DNA of 64,000 nt from Sordariomycetes sp. S80-01Y. Lineage: Eukaryota; Ascomycota; Sordariomycetes. Positions within the stretch are counted from its first letter, which is position 1. Every line of letters starts with the position of its first letter. The notes under the pieces are model-generated. The model did not search any database, was not told the DNA's origin, and saw only the letters and a program-made list of their open reading frames with translations. Of this stretch, positions 24,368-35,213 are shown in pieces. Position numbers and translations under genes: made by a program. Where the stretch lies: assembly GCA_037042185.1 (NCBI GenBank), contig JAXQJY010000029.1, forward strand, positions 1,922,001 through 1,986,000, given 5' to 3'.

Positions 24368-24828
24368 ATGCTGGGAGCTTCAAAGATGCTGCTCAGGAGC
24401 AGCGTAGCCGCGCGCGGCTTTAGCACGACCTCGAGGAGGATGGCGGACGCCGCGCCGCTGCCGGCAAAGAAGCCTATGGGTGCTTTCCGAGGAGGGTGAG
24501 CTCTCGCGATGCTCAGGCTCTTTGGGCATGTCGGCTGACCAGCGTTAGATTGTTCGGGTTCTTGTTCGGCACGGTGCTCTCCGGCAGCGCTGTTTACTCG
24601 TACCTCGTCGGCGAGTACAAGGCCTCTAACGACCTGTTGACCGAAGATATCTACGTACGTTTACCCGCAAAGATTGTCATCTAGTTGCTTTTTAAGACGG
24701 TTACTGTCTTGAGGTTGTTATTGCTGGCACCTGATGCTAACACTGGGTAGACACTGCAAGCTTCTGTCACGCGCCTCACGAACTACGTCCAAAACCTGGA
24801 GACCCGTATCCAAGAGAAGAAGAAATAA
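24368..24828 (+). CDS. Small mitochondrial inner-membrane-like protein, uncharacterised
   Basis: Exons 24368-24495, 24549-24654 and 24751-24828, 103 residues; all three junctions have good donors and acceptors, with a GCTAAC branch in the last intron. The N-terminus (MLGASKMLLRSSVAARGFST) has Arg, Ser and hydrophobic residues and no acid, typical of a mitochondrial presequence. One membrane segment (GLFGFLFGTVLSGSAVYSYL) follows at about residues 43-62, then a short amphipathic C-terminal helix (VTRLTNYVQNLETRIQEKKK) that could form a coiled coil. I do not recognise a named family. The layout suits a small accessory subunit of a respiratory or assembly complex, but that is only inference. The gene converges on PDI. 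Confidence 0.75.
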
Positions 24829-25159
24829 ACAAGGCGGAATTACGGGTTTGAGAAGACGTTTGAGCACGGGGACAGCCATTTTTGATCGAGAACATGCGTC
24901 GCGGGATTCCTCACCTGTAACAACAGGCGACAGGCATTGTACATAGGCATCTTCAGGTCTTTCAATCGGAGCAGGCAAAATTCACGTTAGCACAATACGC
25001 TAGGTGGTCGCAAAATCTCAGTGAAGCGAAGCGAAGCTTCGTCGAAAGTCATCAGATTGCGAACTATGAAATCCCGTAGGTGAATCATCCATAAACCGGC
25101 GCCCATAAAGTCATAATGCCATTTTGATCTCAAGTGTACACGTTTCGAAAGCGAGCTCT
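24829..25159. other. Convergent 3' region
   Basis: This 331 bp lies between the convergent small mitochondrial gene and PDI. It contains a GAAGCGAAGCGAAGCTTCG self-complementary stretch around 25023-25043, which could form a hairpin in the PDI 3' region. No gene is seen. Confidence 0.5.
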
Positions 25160-26755
25160 TTACAGCTCATCGTGCTTCTCCTCGGCCTTGTCAGAGGCAG
25201 CGGCAGCAGCCTCAGGATCGGCAACCGGGCTGATACCCGCCTTGTACTTGCCGTTCTCCTCGATGAACTTGATAAGGTCATCAACGGTGCGAGAGCCCTT
25301 GTAGGTGATGGGCTCGTCCTTGCCACCGGCAGGGTACATCTTGATGGTGGGGAATCCCTGAATCTCGTCGGGAACGTCGTTTTGGGTGGCATCAACCTTG
25401 GCGATGACAACCTTGTCCTTGAACTCGGAAGCGGCGTATTGCGCAGCAAGGTCATCGTACTTGGGGGCAAGAGCCTTGCAGTGACCGCACCAGGGAGCGT
25501 AGAACTCAATGAGAACGTCCTTGGTGTCGTCGAGAACAATGTCCTTGTAGTTCTTGGCGACAACGACGGTGACTCCCTCCTGAGTCTCGGGAATGGGCTC
25601 AGACTTAATGCTGGGCTCGATCTTGCCAGCGGCAAAGTCCTCAGTGAACTTGGCAATGGCGTCGTGGGTGATCTCGGAGTCCTGGTCGAAGGGGAACTTC
25701 TGGTTCTTCTCGGGGTCCTGGATGGCGAAGGCAGGGAACTTGTCGGTCTTCAGGTTCAGGTTGCCAGCGTGGGCACCGAAAGACTTGGCGTCGATGGTGG
25801 CAAAGTTGATCTTGCCCTTGTACTTCTCAGCGACGTCGCGGATCTTGCCGCCAAGCTCCTCGCGCTCCTCAGGAGTCTCGGCGAAGATGTAGGCAAGGGG
25901 AATGCCAGCGGACATGTAGCCAGCGTAGGTCTCGGGGCCGACCTCACCAATGAGGGGAGTGGCGGCGGTCTTGGCGAAAGCCTTGATGGCCTCCTCCTCG
26001 AACTTCTCAACGAAGGTGTTCTTGCCCTCGTCGAAGGCCTTGTAGAGGACGATGGCGGGGGCCTTGACACCCTCAGCAGCGGCAACAGCGGCGTCCTTGA
26101 CACCACCGAAGAGGTAAGTGTCACGGAGCGAGCCAGCAACGGCCGAGAAGACATCGTTGGAAGCCTTGTCGCTCTCATCGGTGTAGGCAACGAGAACGAC
26201 CTTGTCGGCTGTCTTGAAGTCCTCGAGGGTGTCCTTGGTCAGGTCCGAAACGGCGGGCAGGGACTGCTTAACCATGTAAGAGGTGATACTGAAGGTGTTA
26301 GCTCAAGCTCTATGAAAAGGTCGCCAGAGAGGGCTTACGCAGGAGCCTTGCGCTGGCCAGTGTAGGGAGAGATGTTGTCGAGGCCGCGGAAGACCTTGAG
26401 GGTAGGGTAGCCCTCAACACCATACTCCTTGCACAGGTCGGCCTCCTCAGTGCAGTCGATCTTGGCAAGCTTGATGTCCTTCTCCTTCAGCGAGGTAGCG
26501 GCCTCCTCGTACTCGGGGGCGAGGGCCTTGCAGTGGCCACACCAGGGAGCGAAGACTGCGGAAGCGATTAGCTACTTGGTTCGCTGCAATGCTTGCGGGG
26601 TCCTGAAACTTACACTCGGCGAGGACAAGCTCATTGCCCTTGACGAAGTCGTCGAAAGTGTCCTTGGTCAACTGGGCGACGTCGGACTCGCCCTCAGCTG
26701 TGGCGAAGGCGGCGAAAGCTGCCAGAAGGCCAGCTGCGAGACGCTTGTGCTGCAT
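25160..26755 (-). CDS. pdi1: Protein disulfide isomerase, ER lumen
   Basis: Exons 26614-26755, 26339-26555 and 25160-26288, 495 residues. A signal peptide (about residues 1-20, [20 protein letters not shown]) leads into the first thioredoxin domain with [14 protein letters not shown], encoded just after intron 1. The second catalytic domain carries [20 protein letters not shown] near residue 388, with two inactive thioredoxin-like domains between. The acidic tail ends in HDEL, the ER retrieval signal. Domain order a-b-b'-a' and length match eukaryotic PDI. It forms and rearranges disulfides in secretory proteins. Codon use is strongly biased to C in third positions, as in highly expressed fungal genes. 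The 45 and 65 bp of promoter next to the start are rich in purine on the plus strand, i.e. pyrimidine on the coding strand, as is common in highly expressed genes. Confidence 0.96.
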
Positions 26756-28147
26756 GATGGGCTGTGTTGTGGGAATCCGAATGAAGCTGGAAACGAAACA
26801 ACTTTGCAAAAGGGAAAAGAAGCCCAAGCAGTATGAACTCGAGAGGGAGGATAAAGGAGGAAAGGAAGAAGGACAGAGGATTGGAGAAGAGGAACCTCGA
26901 GGGCGGTTTTGTAAGTTGCGGTAGCTGTTGCTAAGAGCCACCTGTACCTTTTGGCGCCACCCGGGCTCCGGTCCCCTCTCTTTCTGGCACACGGCGTGTC
27001 ACCGCCTAACAGCTTGGAGCTAACAGTGGGGGTGGGTTCAGGCGAGGTCGTCCAAAGGTGGGCTGAAGAGAACAAGTGTCCCTTTCGCTGCTTTGTCTCT
27101 GGAGCTTTGTCGCAGTCCCCTACACCTCCAAATCCATCTGGCGCAGTGCCTGCATGCACGACAAGACACCAATTGGCCATTAGAAACCCCGGAATCCTCT
27201 GGCGTGACCATTCACGTTGCGGTCCTCGACATGGCCTCGATCCGCTCTGCATGTTGCCCCTCCCATCGACTACGGAGTACTATAGCGAAGCTTACAAACG
27301 CAGATTCGGGGTCTCTGCCGCTGCCCCATCCATCATGCCAGTTACAAATACAGCAACTATCGAAGTTAAAGCCGAGCTGTTGTCAATGCCTGCCGACTTC
27401 AAGATAGTCTACGGATAGTCACCTTTTCCTCCAATTGTTATGAACAGCGCCTTTGGCGAGCGCCAACCCGTTCCTGATCTCGAACCCAGATGTGCATCAT
27501 ACCCAAAAAAGGATGAGGCTACGTGTTGTTTGGGGCCGGAGCTCTGGGGCTGTGTGACACCGAGCTCAGCAGCGCCTGCTTTGAGACACAACAATTGCAA
27601 CCCTTCGTGCTTATGTTCAGCACGGCGCATTCGAGCTCCGTTTCCCGAGTAAGCATGGTGGCTCCCAGCGGACTGTGGCCATTCTACGGTCGGATCTAGC
27701 TATAGCCCGAGGCATCCTCCCTCAACGCTCAACACAGCTAAACCAAGGCTTATTATGAATCGGTCAGCCTCGCGTCCTCACCAGAGCGGCTGAATCCGTG
27801 TCCTCAAGTCAGAGTTAGTCTCGACGCTACGGCTTCGAAGGATCCAATTCGCAGGCCATAAGGATTCGACTCCGCTTGTGATGCTGCAGTGAAACAAAGT
27901 GACAACAACTATGCTAACAGCAGGATCCAAGAGCAAGACCTTTCTTTGATTGGGTCCCGAATTGAAAATGAGCCTCATGCAAGGCTATGCCCCTTTCCGG
28001 GTATTGATAGTGAAGCGGTGATGTCACGACTTTAGATCAGACCTACAGCTACCCGCAATTTGGCCTACGAAATGGCTTTCCTCTGCCCGAAGCCATGGCT
28101 ACATTAGAGTCATTATTTCTATACTATCAACTATATGACCACAGAGA
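26756..28147. other. Shared promoter region of PDI and the AlkB-like gene
   Basis: This is 1.4 kb between two divergent genes. The part next to PDI is pyrimidine-rich on its coding strand, typical of strong fungal promoters. No coding region is supported; short ORFs at 26951-27418 and 27409-27652 look non-coding. Confidence 0.55.
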
Positions 28148-29223
28148 ATGTCGAACAAACGCACTCTAGATGCTTTCTTCGTCACGCCGCCTAAAAAAGC
28201 GAAGATCTATGGCAGTGCAGCTGCAGACGACGAACCCGTAAGACCTTTCTCCACACGCGGAGAGCCCTGAGCGAACCTGTCAATGTGAAATTGAATGAGC
28301 CATATGCGATTTTGGTCTTACGAGTCTCCTGCTGATGTTACTTCCAGACTACGACTTCGAGCCACTCGACATACCCTCACCCAATATCTGACTTGCCTCA
28401 CTCTATGAGCAGAGAGATATCTTCCCTCCCAGCACGTCCGGGCAAGGTCATCAACGACCAGCCAGATCTTGACCTCCTCTACTTCGAGCCCTTCGTCCCC
28501 GACTATTTCGCCAAATACCTGTTCAAGTTTCTCAGATCAGAGCTCCCATTTTACCGGGTGGAATACGACATCAGAAGGGGCGGTTTCTCAACACACATCA
28601 AGACCCCAAGATGGACGACGGTCTTTGGGCTGGATGAAACGTCCCGCTTCGACGAAGGCGGGCAAGTCGTAGACGCGACCTCTTACTTCAAAGTCTCGGA
28701 CAAACGATATGACAGATATCCTCCACGGCCCATTCCTAAATGTCTCGACCATCTGAGGAAATCCACTGAAACAGCTACGGGTTGCAAGTTCAACTTTTGC
28801 CTGGTGAACTACTACGCGTCCGGATCGGATAGCATCTCGTACCACAGCGATGACGAGAGGTTTCTCGGTCCCAATCCTGCGATCGCTAGCTTCTCCTTGG
28901 GGGCGCAGCGGGATTTCATGATGAAGCATAAGCCGCCCCCAAAGGACATAGATGACAATGCGGCGTCAAAGTCTAAGCCACTGAAATTAACGCTGAAAAG
29001 CGGTGACATGGTGCTTATGCGCGGGAGCACGCAGTCGAAGTGGCTTCACTCGATTCCTAAACGGACGGGGAAGAACGCTGAAGATGGTGGCAGGATTAAC
29101 ATTACCTTTCGCCGGGCAATGGTCAAGGACGGTACGGAAAACTACTACAACTACAACGTCAACACGGGACCGGTGTATAGATGGGACGACGGGAAACGTG
29201 AAATGACGCTATGGAAAGGGTGA
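28148..29223 (+). CDS. AlkB-like 2-oxoglutarate/Fe(II) dioxygenase (ALKBH2/3-like)
   Basis: Exons 28148-28237 and 28348-29223, 321 residues. The double-stranded beta-helix fold shows YHSDDE with the iron ligands His196 and Asp198, a third ligand His264 in WLHSIP, and RINITFRR (about 279-286) supplying the 2-oxoglutarate-binding arginines. NYYASGSDSISYHSDDE and the upstream FYRVEYDIRRGGFSTHIKTP are typical of ALKBH2/3-type DNA repair enzymes, which oxidatively remove alkyl lesions such as 1-methyladenine and 3-methylcytosine. The first exon encodes KRTLDAFF followed by the basic PPKKAK, which resembles a PCNA-interacting PIP box plus a nuclear signal. The protein is probably nuclear. The gene is convergent with nus1, 120 bp apart. 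Confidence 0.9.
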
Positions 29224-29343
29224 GGGTATCTCGAATCCTAATCCCGAGGCAATCACAGCCCTATACAACAAAAATCCAATCCCCGCGCGAAGACAATAAC
29301 ACCTTTCCCTTTTTGATGCACAACGTGAGATCGCACCATGTGC

Positions 29344-30376
29344 TTATTTGCCACGACGCATTTGCGCGCTGGCATAGTTGCGCAGCGCCTTGAGGAAAAC
29401 CTGGTATCCGAAAGCTTCGTTGTCCTTGAGACAGAAGATCTCGGTAAGGCGGATCTGCCAGGGCGGGTAGCCAGAGAGCTCGACGTTCGGGCTGAAAAGA
29501 ATGAGGAGATCGGGCTCGTCCATGATACCCTCTGATAGCTCGGCGTCGATGAGATCCATGGAGATGTCGGTAGTCGAAAGCTTGCCCTTTTGCGACATCT
29601 CAGCCAGAGTCCTTGTCAGATCAACTACTGAGTCTCGACCGTCCTGAGAAGAGATCAGATGGAGCTTCAAGTGACCCAGCTTGTTGCTGAGGTCGGGCGA
29701 CGAGTAACCATCCCTATGAGGCGAGGTCACGGAGAGGGTTGGATGCTCGCCGCCGTAATAGAAGGCGAGCTTCTGGATGGTTGCCTCATATACTCGGGGC
29801 ATGTGCTTTTTCAGGATGCCTGCGTAAACCCAGTCAGATCAAGTCATCCTATGAATAATTTCCTCTCTTACCTGTCTTCTCGTAGACAGAGAGCATAGGG
29901 ATGTTGGCGCAAGCACACCAGGTCGCCAGCTCAGCCGTCTCGTCGATCAATCGATCCACATCCGCCGTATTCTTGCGATTCTCCGATCTCAGAATAGCAC
30001 TTAAGTGCTTCGGCCTTTTGTTCAGCTTCGTGATGTCCCTCTGAATATATTGCGGTGTGGCGTGGTGGTAGTAGAGAACAGAGGATATCTGGTAGGACAC
30101 AATGTTGATCATCTGGCGTATGCGGATGTACAGCGAAAAGATGCCATGCATCACGGCAAAGATGAGCACGTGGAGTTGACCGAGCAAGAACTTGCGAATC
30201 CCCAGGCGAGACCTTCGGTCTTGTTTCGAGCTGAGTGTCGATATTGTGGGAGTCTGCTCGATGGGCTTGGGGAGCGACGCTTGGATGATCCGCCTCTTCT
30301 CCATGTCCGTGAGCATCTCATGATGTGTTTTCTCGTCGGCGCGGTACGACTGAGTGTCTCGAAAATTCATAGGCAT
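29344..30376 (-). CDS. nus1: Nus1, cis-prenyltransferase accessory subunit
   Basis: Exons 29872-30376 and 29344-29819, 326 residues. The 52 bp intron splits SVYEKTG and ILKKHMPRVYE. An N-terminal hydrophobic segment (LLGQLHVLIFAVMHGIFSLY) anchors it in the ER membrane. The rest resembles undecaprenyl-pyrophosphate-synthase-like proteins but lacks the substrate-binding DGN motif of the catalytic partner: PKHLSAILR, DVDRLIDETAELATWC, then SGYPPWQIRLTEIF. The C-terminal MRRGK carries the RxG motif needed by this family for catalysis with its partner. It forms the dehydrodolichyl diphosphate synthase complex that makes dolichol for protein glycosylation. It is divergent from sec10 across 576 bp. 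Confidence 0.92.
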
Positions 30377-30952
30377 CGTAGAGCTTGTGCAGCCTTCGGA
30401 GGCTGTCTGACGAAATTCGTTGGTTGGTATGTACAGCGGTTGTCGATCCTCGGTGTGAAGCTGATCGGTGTAGGGCGCGAAGTCCAGTACAGATTATTGA
30501 CAAAAAGTAAGCAGGCGCGCGTAGTATTAAAATATTAAACGAGTGTTGGTATGTTCAGTACCGAGGCCCGTAGAGCGAGGGCTGACGCAATGGCAATGAG
30601 GCGTGGCAGACTTGTCGGCACGGGGAAGTAAGAGGCGACCAGGACGAGCTGGTTTGCTTTCTTGGGAGAGTGACGACGCTCTGCCCCACAGCATGTGCGC
30701 TGGGAGACGTGTTGTGGCGCAGTGCGGCGCTGGAGGGGCTGAACTGCTCCTACAGCCACCATTTTGCGCGGCCGCCACAGTGACCGACGTTGGCTGGAGT
30801 TCCAGCTGCACTGACTACTGGCAACTTACAGCACGACGCGACGACCCGAGCACGACTGAACGAAGTGACGACGCAGCGAACGACTCCGGCGAGTCGCGAC
30901 GACTTTTACGCACATGTAGCCCACCTGCGACGTGCTGGCTGGCCTTCCAACC
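30377..30952. promoter_or_regulatory. Divergent promoter nus1/sec10
   Basis: This 576 bp separates two divergent genes of the secretory route. There is no clear TATA box; an AT-rich stretch (AGTATTAAAATATTAAACG) lies near 30523-30541. No ORF here looks coding. Confidence 0.5.
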
Positions 30953-33493
30953 ATGGAGCGCTCAAGCTCGGGTCCAAAGACCCTGTTTCCTAAGGGTCCC
31001 AGCTTCACGTTGGAGAACTTCTCGAACAAGGACTTCATTGTGAGAGACTTTGTTGACAGTCTCGCAGAGAGCGCTGTACCCCAGAATCGGAAGTCAGGAC
31101 CCTCATCTGCTGCGTTTGACCCCAAACCACTCATCCGGACGTTTGAGAACGCGCTCTCCCAGCTAGGGCAGTTGGGGGAGGAGCTTCAAGAGAAGGAGAC
31201 TGAGATCCTGACACAAGTGCGTCGTGCCGAGATACAGCATGATCAGACACTGGACACGCTGGGCAACAAGCTCGATCAATCAATGACCTCGTTCGAAGCT
31301 CTCGATGTCTCGCTCAACTCCGGGAGCGCGAACGTCTACGACAGCAACGGTAGATCCGACGGCGGAGGAAACGTGGCTGTTCAGATTGGAGAAAAGCTGG
31401 AAGATCTCGACAAGAAGAGGAGGCGAGCGCTGGATGCCGTGTTTCTCATACAATGCTGGAACGAGCTTGTTGAGACTGGCCAGCTCAACTCGATACAAGA
31501 TATACAACGAGCAGGAGGGTCAGAAAACAAGATTCGGTGCGCTGTCATTGCGCGTCAGCTCATGCGAATAAGTCAGCGACTGGATCCGCAGTCCTGGGGC
31601 CAGACCAACGGTAACCGGAGTACCATGACGAACGGCGTCAACGGGAATGGGAAAGGCCACAATACGCGCGAAGCCCTTGAGAAGTTCTGCGAGACCTTGG
31701 AGCAGGATCTGTTGCAGCAGTTCAACAACAGCTACCGACGGCAGAACTTTGACGATATGTTGGAGTGCGCGAAGGTCTTGCACGACTTCAACGGGGGAGC
31801 AAGTGTCATTGCGGTCTTTGTCAATCAACACCAGTTCTTCATCGACCGAGATCAACTCATGAGCGATGATGTAGCTACTGATGGCGAGACTTGGGAGCAG
31901 CTGGCTGATCCCGATTCGGAGCCACCTGGGGTTGAGCCCACACTCCAATCGCTCTGCGACGAGGTCAAGATTGTTATGCAAGAAGAATCCTTCATCATCA
32001 AAAGAGCCTTCCCGTACTACGAGAAGGTGTTGATCAAGTTCATACAGCGAGTGTTTCAGCAGTCGATACAACAGCGGCTGGAAAAGGTGCTCGACAAGGC
32101 AGATACGATATCATCGTTGGCCTTCTTGAGATCACTGCACTCTTCTAGAAGCTATATCAGCTCGTTGGTCGAAGACCTCAAGACGCACGGGTTAACAGAG
32201 CATCCCGAGCCGTGTTCTGCTCAGATCGCACAGACGCTGGATCAACAGATGGAAGAGCTCTTTGTACCGTACCTCGTCGGCAACTCGTACATCGAGCGCG
32301 AGAGGAAGAGCTTGGAAGAGATGTACAGCTCTCTTCTTTTCAAATTTACCATTTATCACTCCCGAAAGAAGAAGGCGCCGGCAGGATTCATGGCTTCGCT
32401 TGCCCAGCAGGGCTCGCAACTTATGTCATCCGCAAAGGATGCCTACATCGAGAAGCTCGGCTCATCTGAGCTCACACCAACTCAGAAAGCCATCATGCTG
32501 AGAGTTGCGGGGATCAAAGACAAAGACAACAAGAACGAGATTGAAGTATCTGATGAGGATGGTACCCTCAGTCTCGCTAACGCAAAGCGTATGCTGAAGT
32601 GGGTGGCGGAGAGCGTACAGCGGACCCTCGAACTCGGCTCAACGACAGAAACGCCAAAGGATGTCAACGTGCTTCTCAACCTCCTCCTCACATCTATGGG
32701 CGAAGTTTACGTCCAGACCGCCCTCGACGCGGCTCACTACACCGCTACAGTCCTTGAAAACGCCAAACAAGAACCTGACCTTGCCTACCTTCCTGCCATA
32801 CGGCCCGCCATATCAATCACGGCCATCATGGATCGCTTCATCTCCACTGTTCTAATACGACTCGCGGAGTCAAGCACTACCGTCCGAAGGAACATGGAAG
32901 CTCAAAAGAAAGTGGGCGTCGACAACATCGAAAAGAAGACCAATAACGTCATCAGGGTATCCATTGATGTTATCTCGAACTGGGTCTACAAGTGCCTCCA
33001 GACACAGAAGAAAGCCGACTTCCGACCCAAAGATGGCGAGCTTGAATCTCTCCAGACGCAGGCTTGCTCGACGATATGTAGCTTCCTCGCCCGCGCAAGC
33101 AAACAGGCATCTTCGGCCATTGACGGATCCAATGCCGAGAAATTCTTCAGCGAGTTGGCGCTCTCGATCATGAAGCTCCTGCTGGAGCACTTCAAACGCT
33201 GGCAAGTCAACGCCACCGGCGGCCTGATGGTCACGCAGGACATCGCAAAATACGTCGCCACGATGCGCGAATGGCCCTTGATCAAGGACGTCAGCACGGC
33301 AGTCGAGCTCCTCACCGAGATCGGATCGCTTTTCATCGTCGGGCCAGAGGCATTGCGCGAGAAGACGAGAACCTTAGCGTCTGCACCAAGTGTCTCACGG
33401 GGCAAGTTGAGCAAAGCAGAGTTTAGGGCGTTTGTACAGCGACGAGATGATGCTGGGACGATGGGCATACAGAGCGTGCTAGCGAGTTTGTAG
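30953..33493 (+). CDS. sec10: Exocyst complex component Sec10
   Basis: Intronless, 846 residues, close to yeast (871) and fission yeast (811). The N-terminal FTLENFSNKDFIVRDFVDSL and the following helix-rich, coiled-coil region (about 60-130) with LSQLGQLGEELQEKETEIL match Sec10. The C-terminal alpha-helical rod contains SVQRTLELGSTTETPKDVN, and the protein ends near FRAFVQRRDDAGT. Sec10 bridges Sec15 on vesicles to other exocyst subunits and tethers post-Golgi vesicles at sites of growth. I chose the ATG at 30953 because its context (CCAACCATGG) is strong and upstream in-frame codons lack another ATG. It converges on dus4 with only 62 bp between stop codons, so 3' UTRs probably overlap. Confidence 0.95.
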   Translation: MERSSSGPKTLFPKGPSFTLENFSNKDFIVRDFVDSLAESAVPQNRKSGPSSAAFDPKPLIRTFENALSQLGQLGEELQEKETEILTQVRRAEIQHDQTLDTLGNKLDQSMTSFEALDVSLNSGSANVYDSNGRSDGGGNVAVQIGEKLEDLDKKRRRALDAVFLIQCWNELVETGQLNSIQDIQRAGGSENKIRCAVIARQLMRISQRLDPQSWGQTNGNRSTMTNGVNGNGKGHNTREALEKFCETLEQDLLQQFNNSYRRQNFDDMLECAKVLHDFNGGASVIAVFVNQHQFFIDRDQLMSDDVATDGETWEQLADPDSEPPGVEPTLQSLCDEVKIVMQEESFIIKRAFPYYEKVLIKFIQRVFQQSIQQRLEKVLDKADTISSLAFLRSLHSSRSYISSLVEDLKTHGLTEHPEPCSAQIAQTLDQQMEELFVPYLVGNSYIERERKSLEEMYSSLLFKFTIYHSRKKKAPAGFMASLAQQGSQLMSSAKDAYIEKLGSSELTPTQKAIMLRVAGIKDKDNKNEIEVSDEDGTLSLANAKRMLKWVAESVQRTLELGSTTETPKDVNVLLNLLLTSMGEVYVQTALDAAHYTATVLENAKQEPDLAYLPAIRPAISITAIMDRFISTVLIRLAESSTTVRRNMEAQKKVGVDNIEKKTNNVIRVSIDVISNWVYKCLQTQKKADFRPKDGELESLQTQACSTICSFLARASKQASSAIDGSNAEKFFSELALSIMKLLLEHFKRWQVNATGGLMVTQDIAKYVATMREWPLIKDVSTAVELLTEIGSLFIVGPEALREKTRTLASAPSVSRGKLSKAEFRAFVQRRDDAGTMGIQSVLASL

Positions 33494-33555
33494 TCATTCA
33501 AAATTACTGGCTTAAATCATGATATTCATCATCTAACAATGTCTATGCGCTCTGA

Positions 33556-34895
33556 TTAGAAGTCCCGCCGCATACCTTCTTTTTGGCCGGCGTGCTCTTC
33601 TATCTTGTCGTCCAGCCAGTCTATCAGCTCCACCATACTCTGCAGCCCGTTCAGCTCTGACCTTTCTTTCCTACTCACCAACGCCGCCTTGTCCTTTCCC
33701 AGACTTGGCGACACCATCTCGTGCACGTGGTGCAGCGTGAGTTTGAACGGTATAGGCGCCCTCATGACGTTGCACATGAAGCGCTCGACTGCCTCCCACG
33801 AGCATGTGGCGCTCCCGCTGAAGAGGGTCGGGTTCGACAGAAGGCCGCGTGCTGACATGAAGCCCGAGACGTGGGTGTTGCTTGGCCGGGGCAGGTTTGC
33901 AGATGAAGGGCCCGTGTCTCGTGGTAGGATGTCGTTGAGCGTGATGGTGGAGACGTCCGGCGGCGCGCCGGAGGGAAAGGGGAGGGCGTTGACGTCGAAG
34001 ACATCGCCCGAGAGCAGTATGGGGAGGGTCTTTGCGTACTTCTCGGACAGGATCTGGAGGGCGTCGGCTCGTATAGGAGTCGTGGAAGGAGTGCTTCTCG
34101 TCCGAGGGTGGATTGTTAGCCAATCGACGTTGCGATTGTTTGGGTCGCCAACCACTGTGTCGATCCAGTCCATCGTTTTCCTTGATATCTCATCAGCCGC
34201 CTGCTCGCTACCTCGCGCTCAAATTACACCTACCTTAAATCGTCGTGTATCCGGATCTTGACACTGACGCTTCTACCTTTACTGCTCTCCATGTCATCAT
34301 CCCCACCCACATCCCACCCGTCCTCCCTCAAACCCTTCCTGGTCTCGACGACCAGATCCCTCACCAACTCCCGCTGGTTCATCAGCGCCGCACCCAGCGT
34401 CTCGGCGCAAGCCCAACTTTGTGGGCACCCGCAGTTCAAATCCACGCCATTCACGTCAGGAGCCGCGAGCCGGGAGGCGCGGGACAGCTCGACAGGCGAG
34501 TTGGCGCCGAACTGCAGGATGGTGGGTGGCTGCGACGACGGGGCTTTGCTGGTCGACACCGTCAGGTCGGCGTCGCGGGCGATGGACGAGCGGTTGAACT
34601 CCTTGGCAAGGATCATGGGGGTCCAGCAGAGATCCGTGCCGTAGTGGTGGACTGTTTGCCGGAAGGCGAGCTGAGGGCGTTCAGCACATCCATGTCCGCA
34701 TGAGAAGAATAACCTAGAGGCCGCCCTACCTTGCTGTAGCGTACCATGGGCGCGCAGGCCGTCAAGAACCTGTCTTCCTTGCGCGCTGCGTCGAACAGCT
34801 TCAGGGGACTAACATGCTTCTTCAGCTATGAGTGAGGTGGGCTGGTGAGCGAGATGGACGTACTGGGTTGAACCATCCCCGCAATCGGCTGCCAT
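33556..34895 (-). CDS. dus4: tRNA-dihydrouridine synthase Dus4
   Basis: Four exons on the minus strand: 34864-34895, 34730-34808, 34234-34670 and 33556-34180, about 390 residues. Core motifs are ACAPMVRYSKLAFRQTVHHY and WTPMILAKEF (FMN pocket), GVDLNCGCPQSWA with the catalytic Cys near residue 117, SVKIRIHDDL and WLTIHPRTR. Dus4 reduces uridines 20a and 20b in the tRNA D-loop, using FMN and NADPH. The junctions of exons 2-4 are secure because family motifs cross them (YSK/LAFRQ, HDDLR/K). The first exon is less certain: the chosen splice gives a ten-residue start then PLKLFDAAR, which fits the family, but its acceptor lies in a run of alternative AGs. Insertions rich in Pro and Ser enlarge the C-terminal half compared with yeast. 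Confidence 0.85.
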
Positions 34896-35213
34896 CGTTT
34901 ACTACCAGGAATGAGGGTCCTTTTCTGGATGTTTGAGGGATGAGCGAAAGAGTGTTTTGCGTGTTTGCGACCTAAGAGAATGACTGGTGCCGACATCTAC
35001 GTGGTGAAATTTTGAGATGGGATGTGAGTGTGGCGGGGCGCTCGGTGAGGTCAACGGTCGGCGCCGCTAAAACCTCTGGATTCAGGGGCATCTCCCCCCT
35101 TTTCTAGAATCCAATTTTGCTTCCAAGGAGTTTGTTGATACATTGCCTGTTGATTGTATTTAATCGAATATGTACGGGTCTTGGCTCGCTATGTTTCTAA
35201 ATTCCCAACCAAG
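34896..35213. other. Short intergenic region dus4/RBR ligase
   Basis: This 318 bp holds the dus4 promoter and the 3' end of the ligase gene. Nothing else is visible. Confidence 0.5.

Noticed and set aside
25124-26365. 413-codon ORF antisense to PDI
   Set aside because: L/V/G-rich mirror of the C-biased PDI codons; it crosses a real intron boundary and has no domain.
27860-27880. B-box-like GGATTCGACTCC
   Set aside because: T-stem does not pair and no A box is found upstream.
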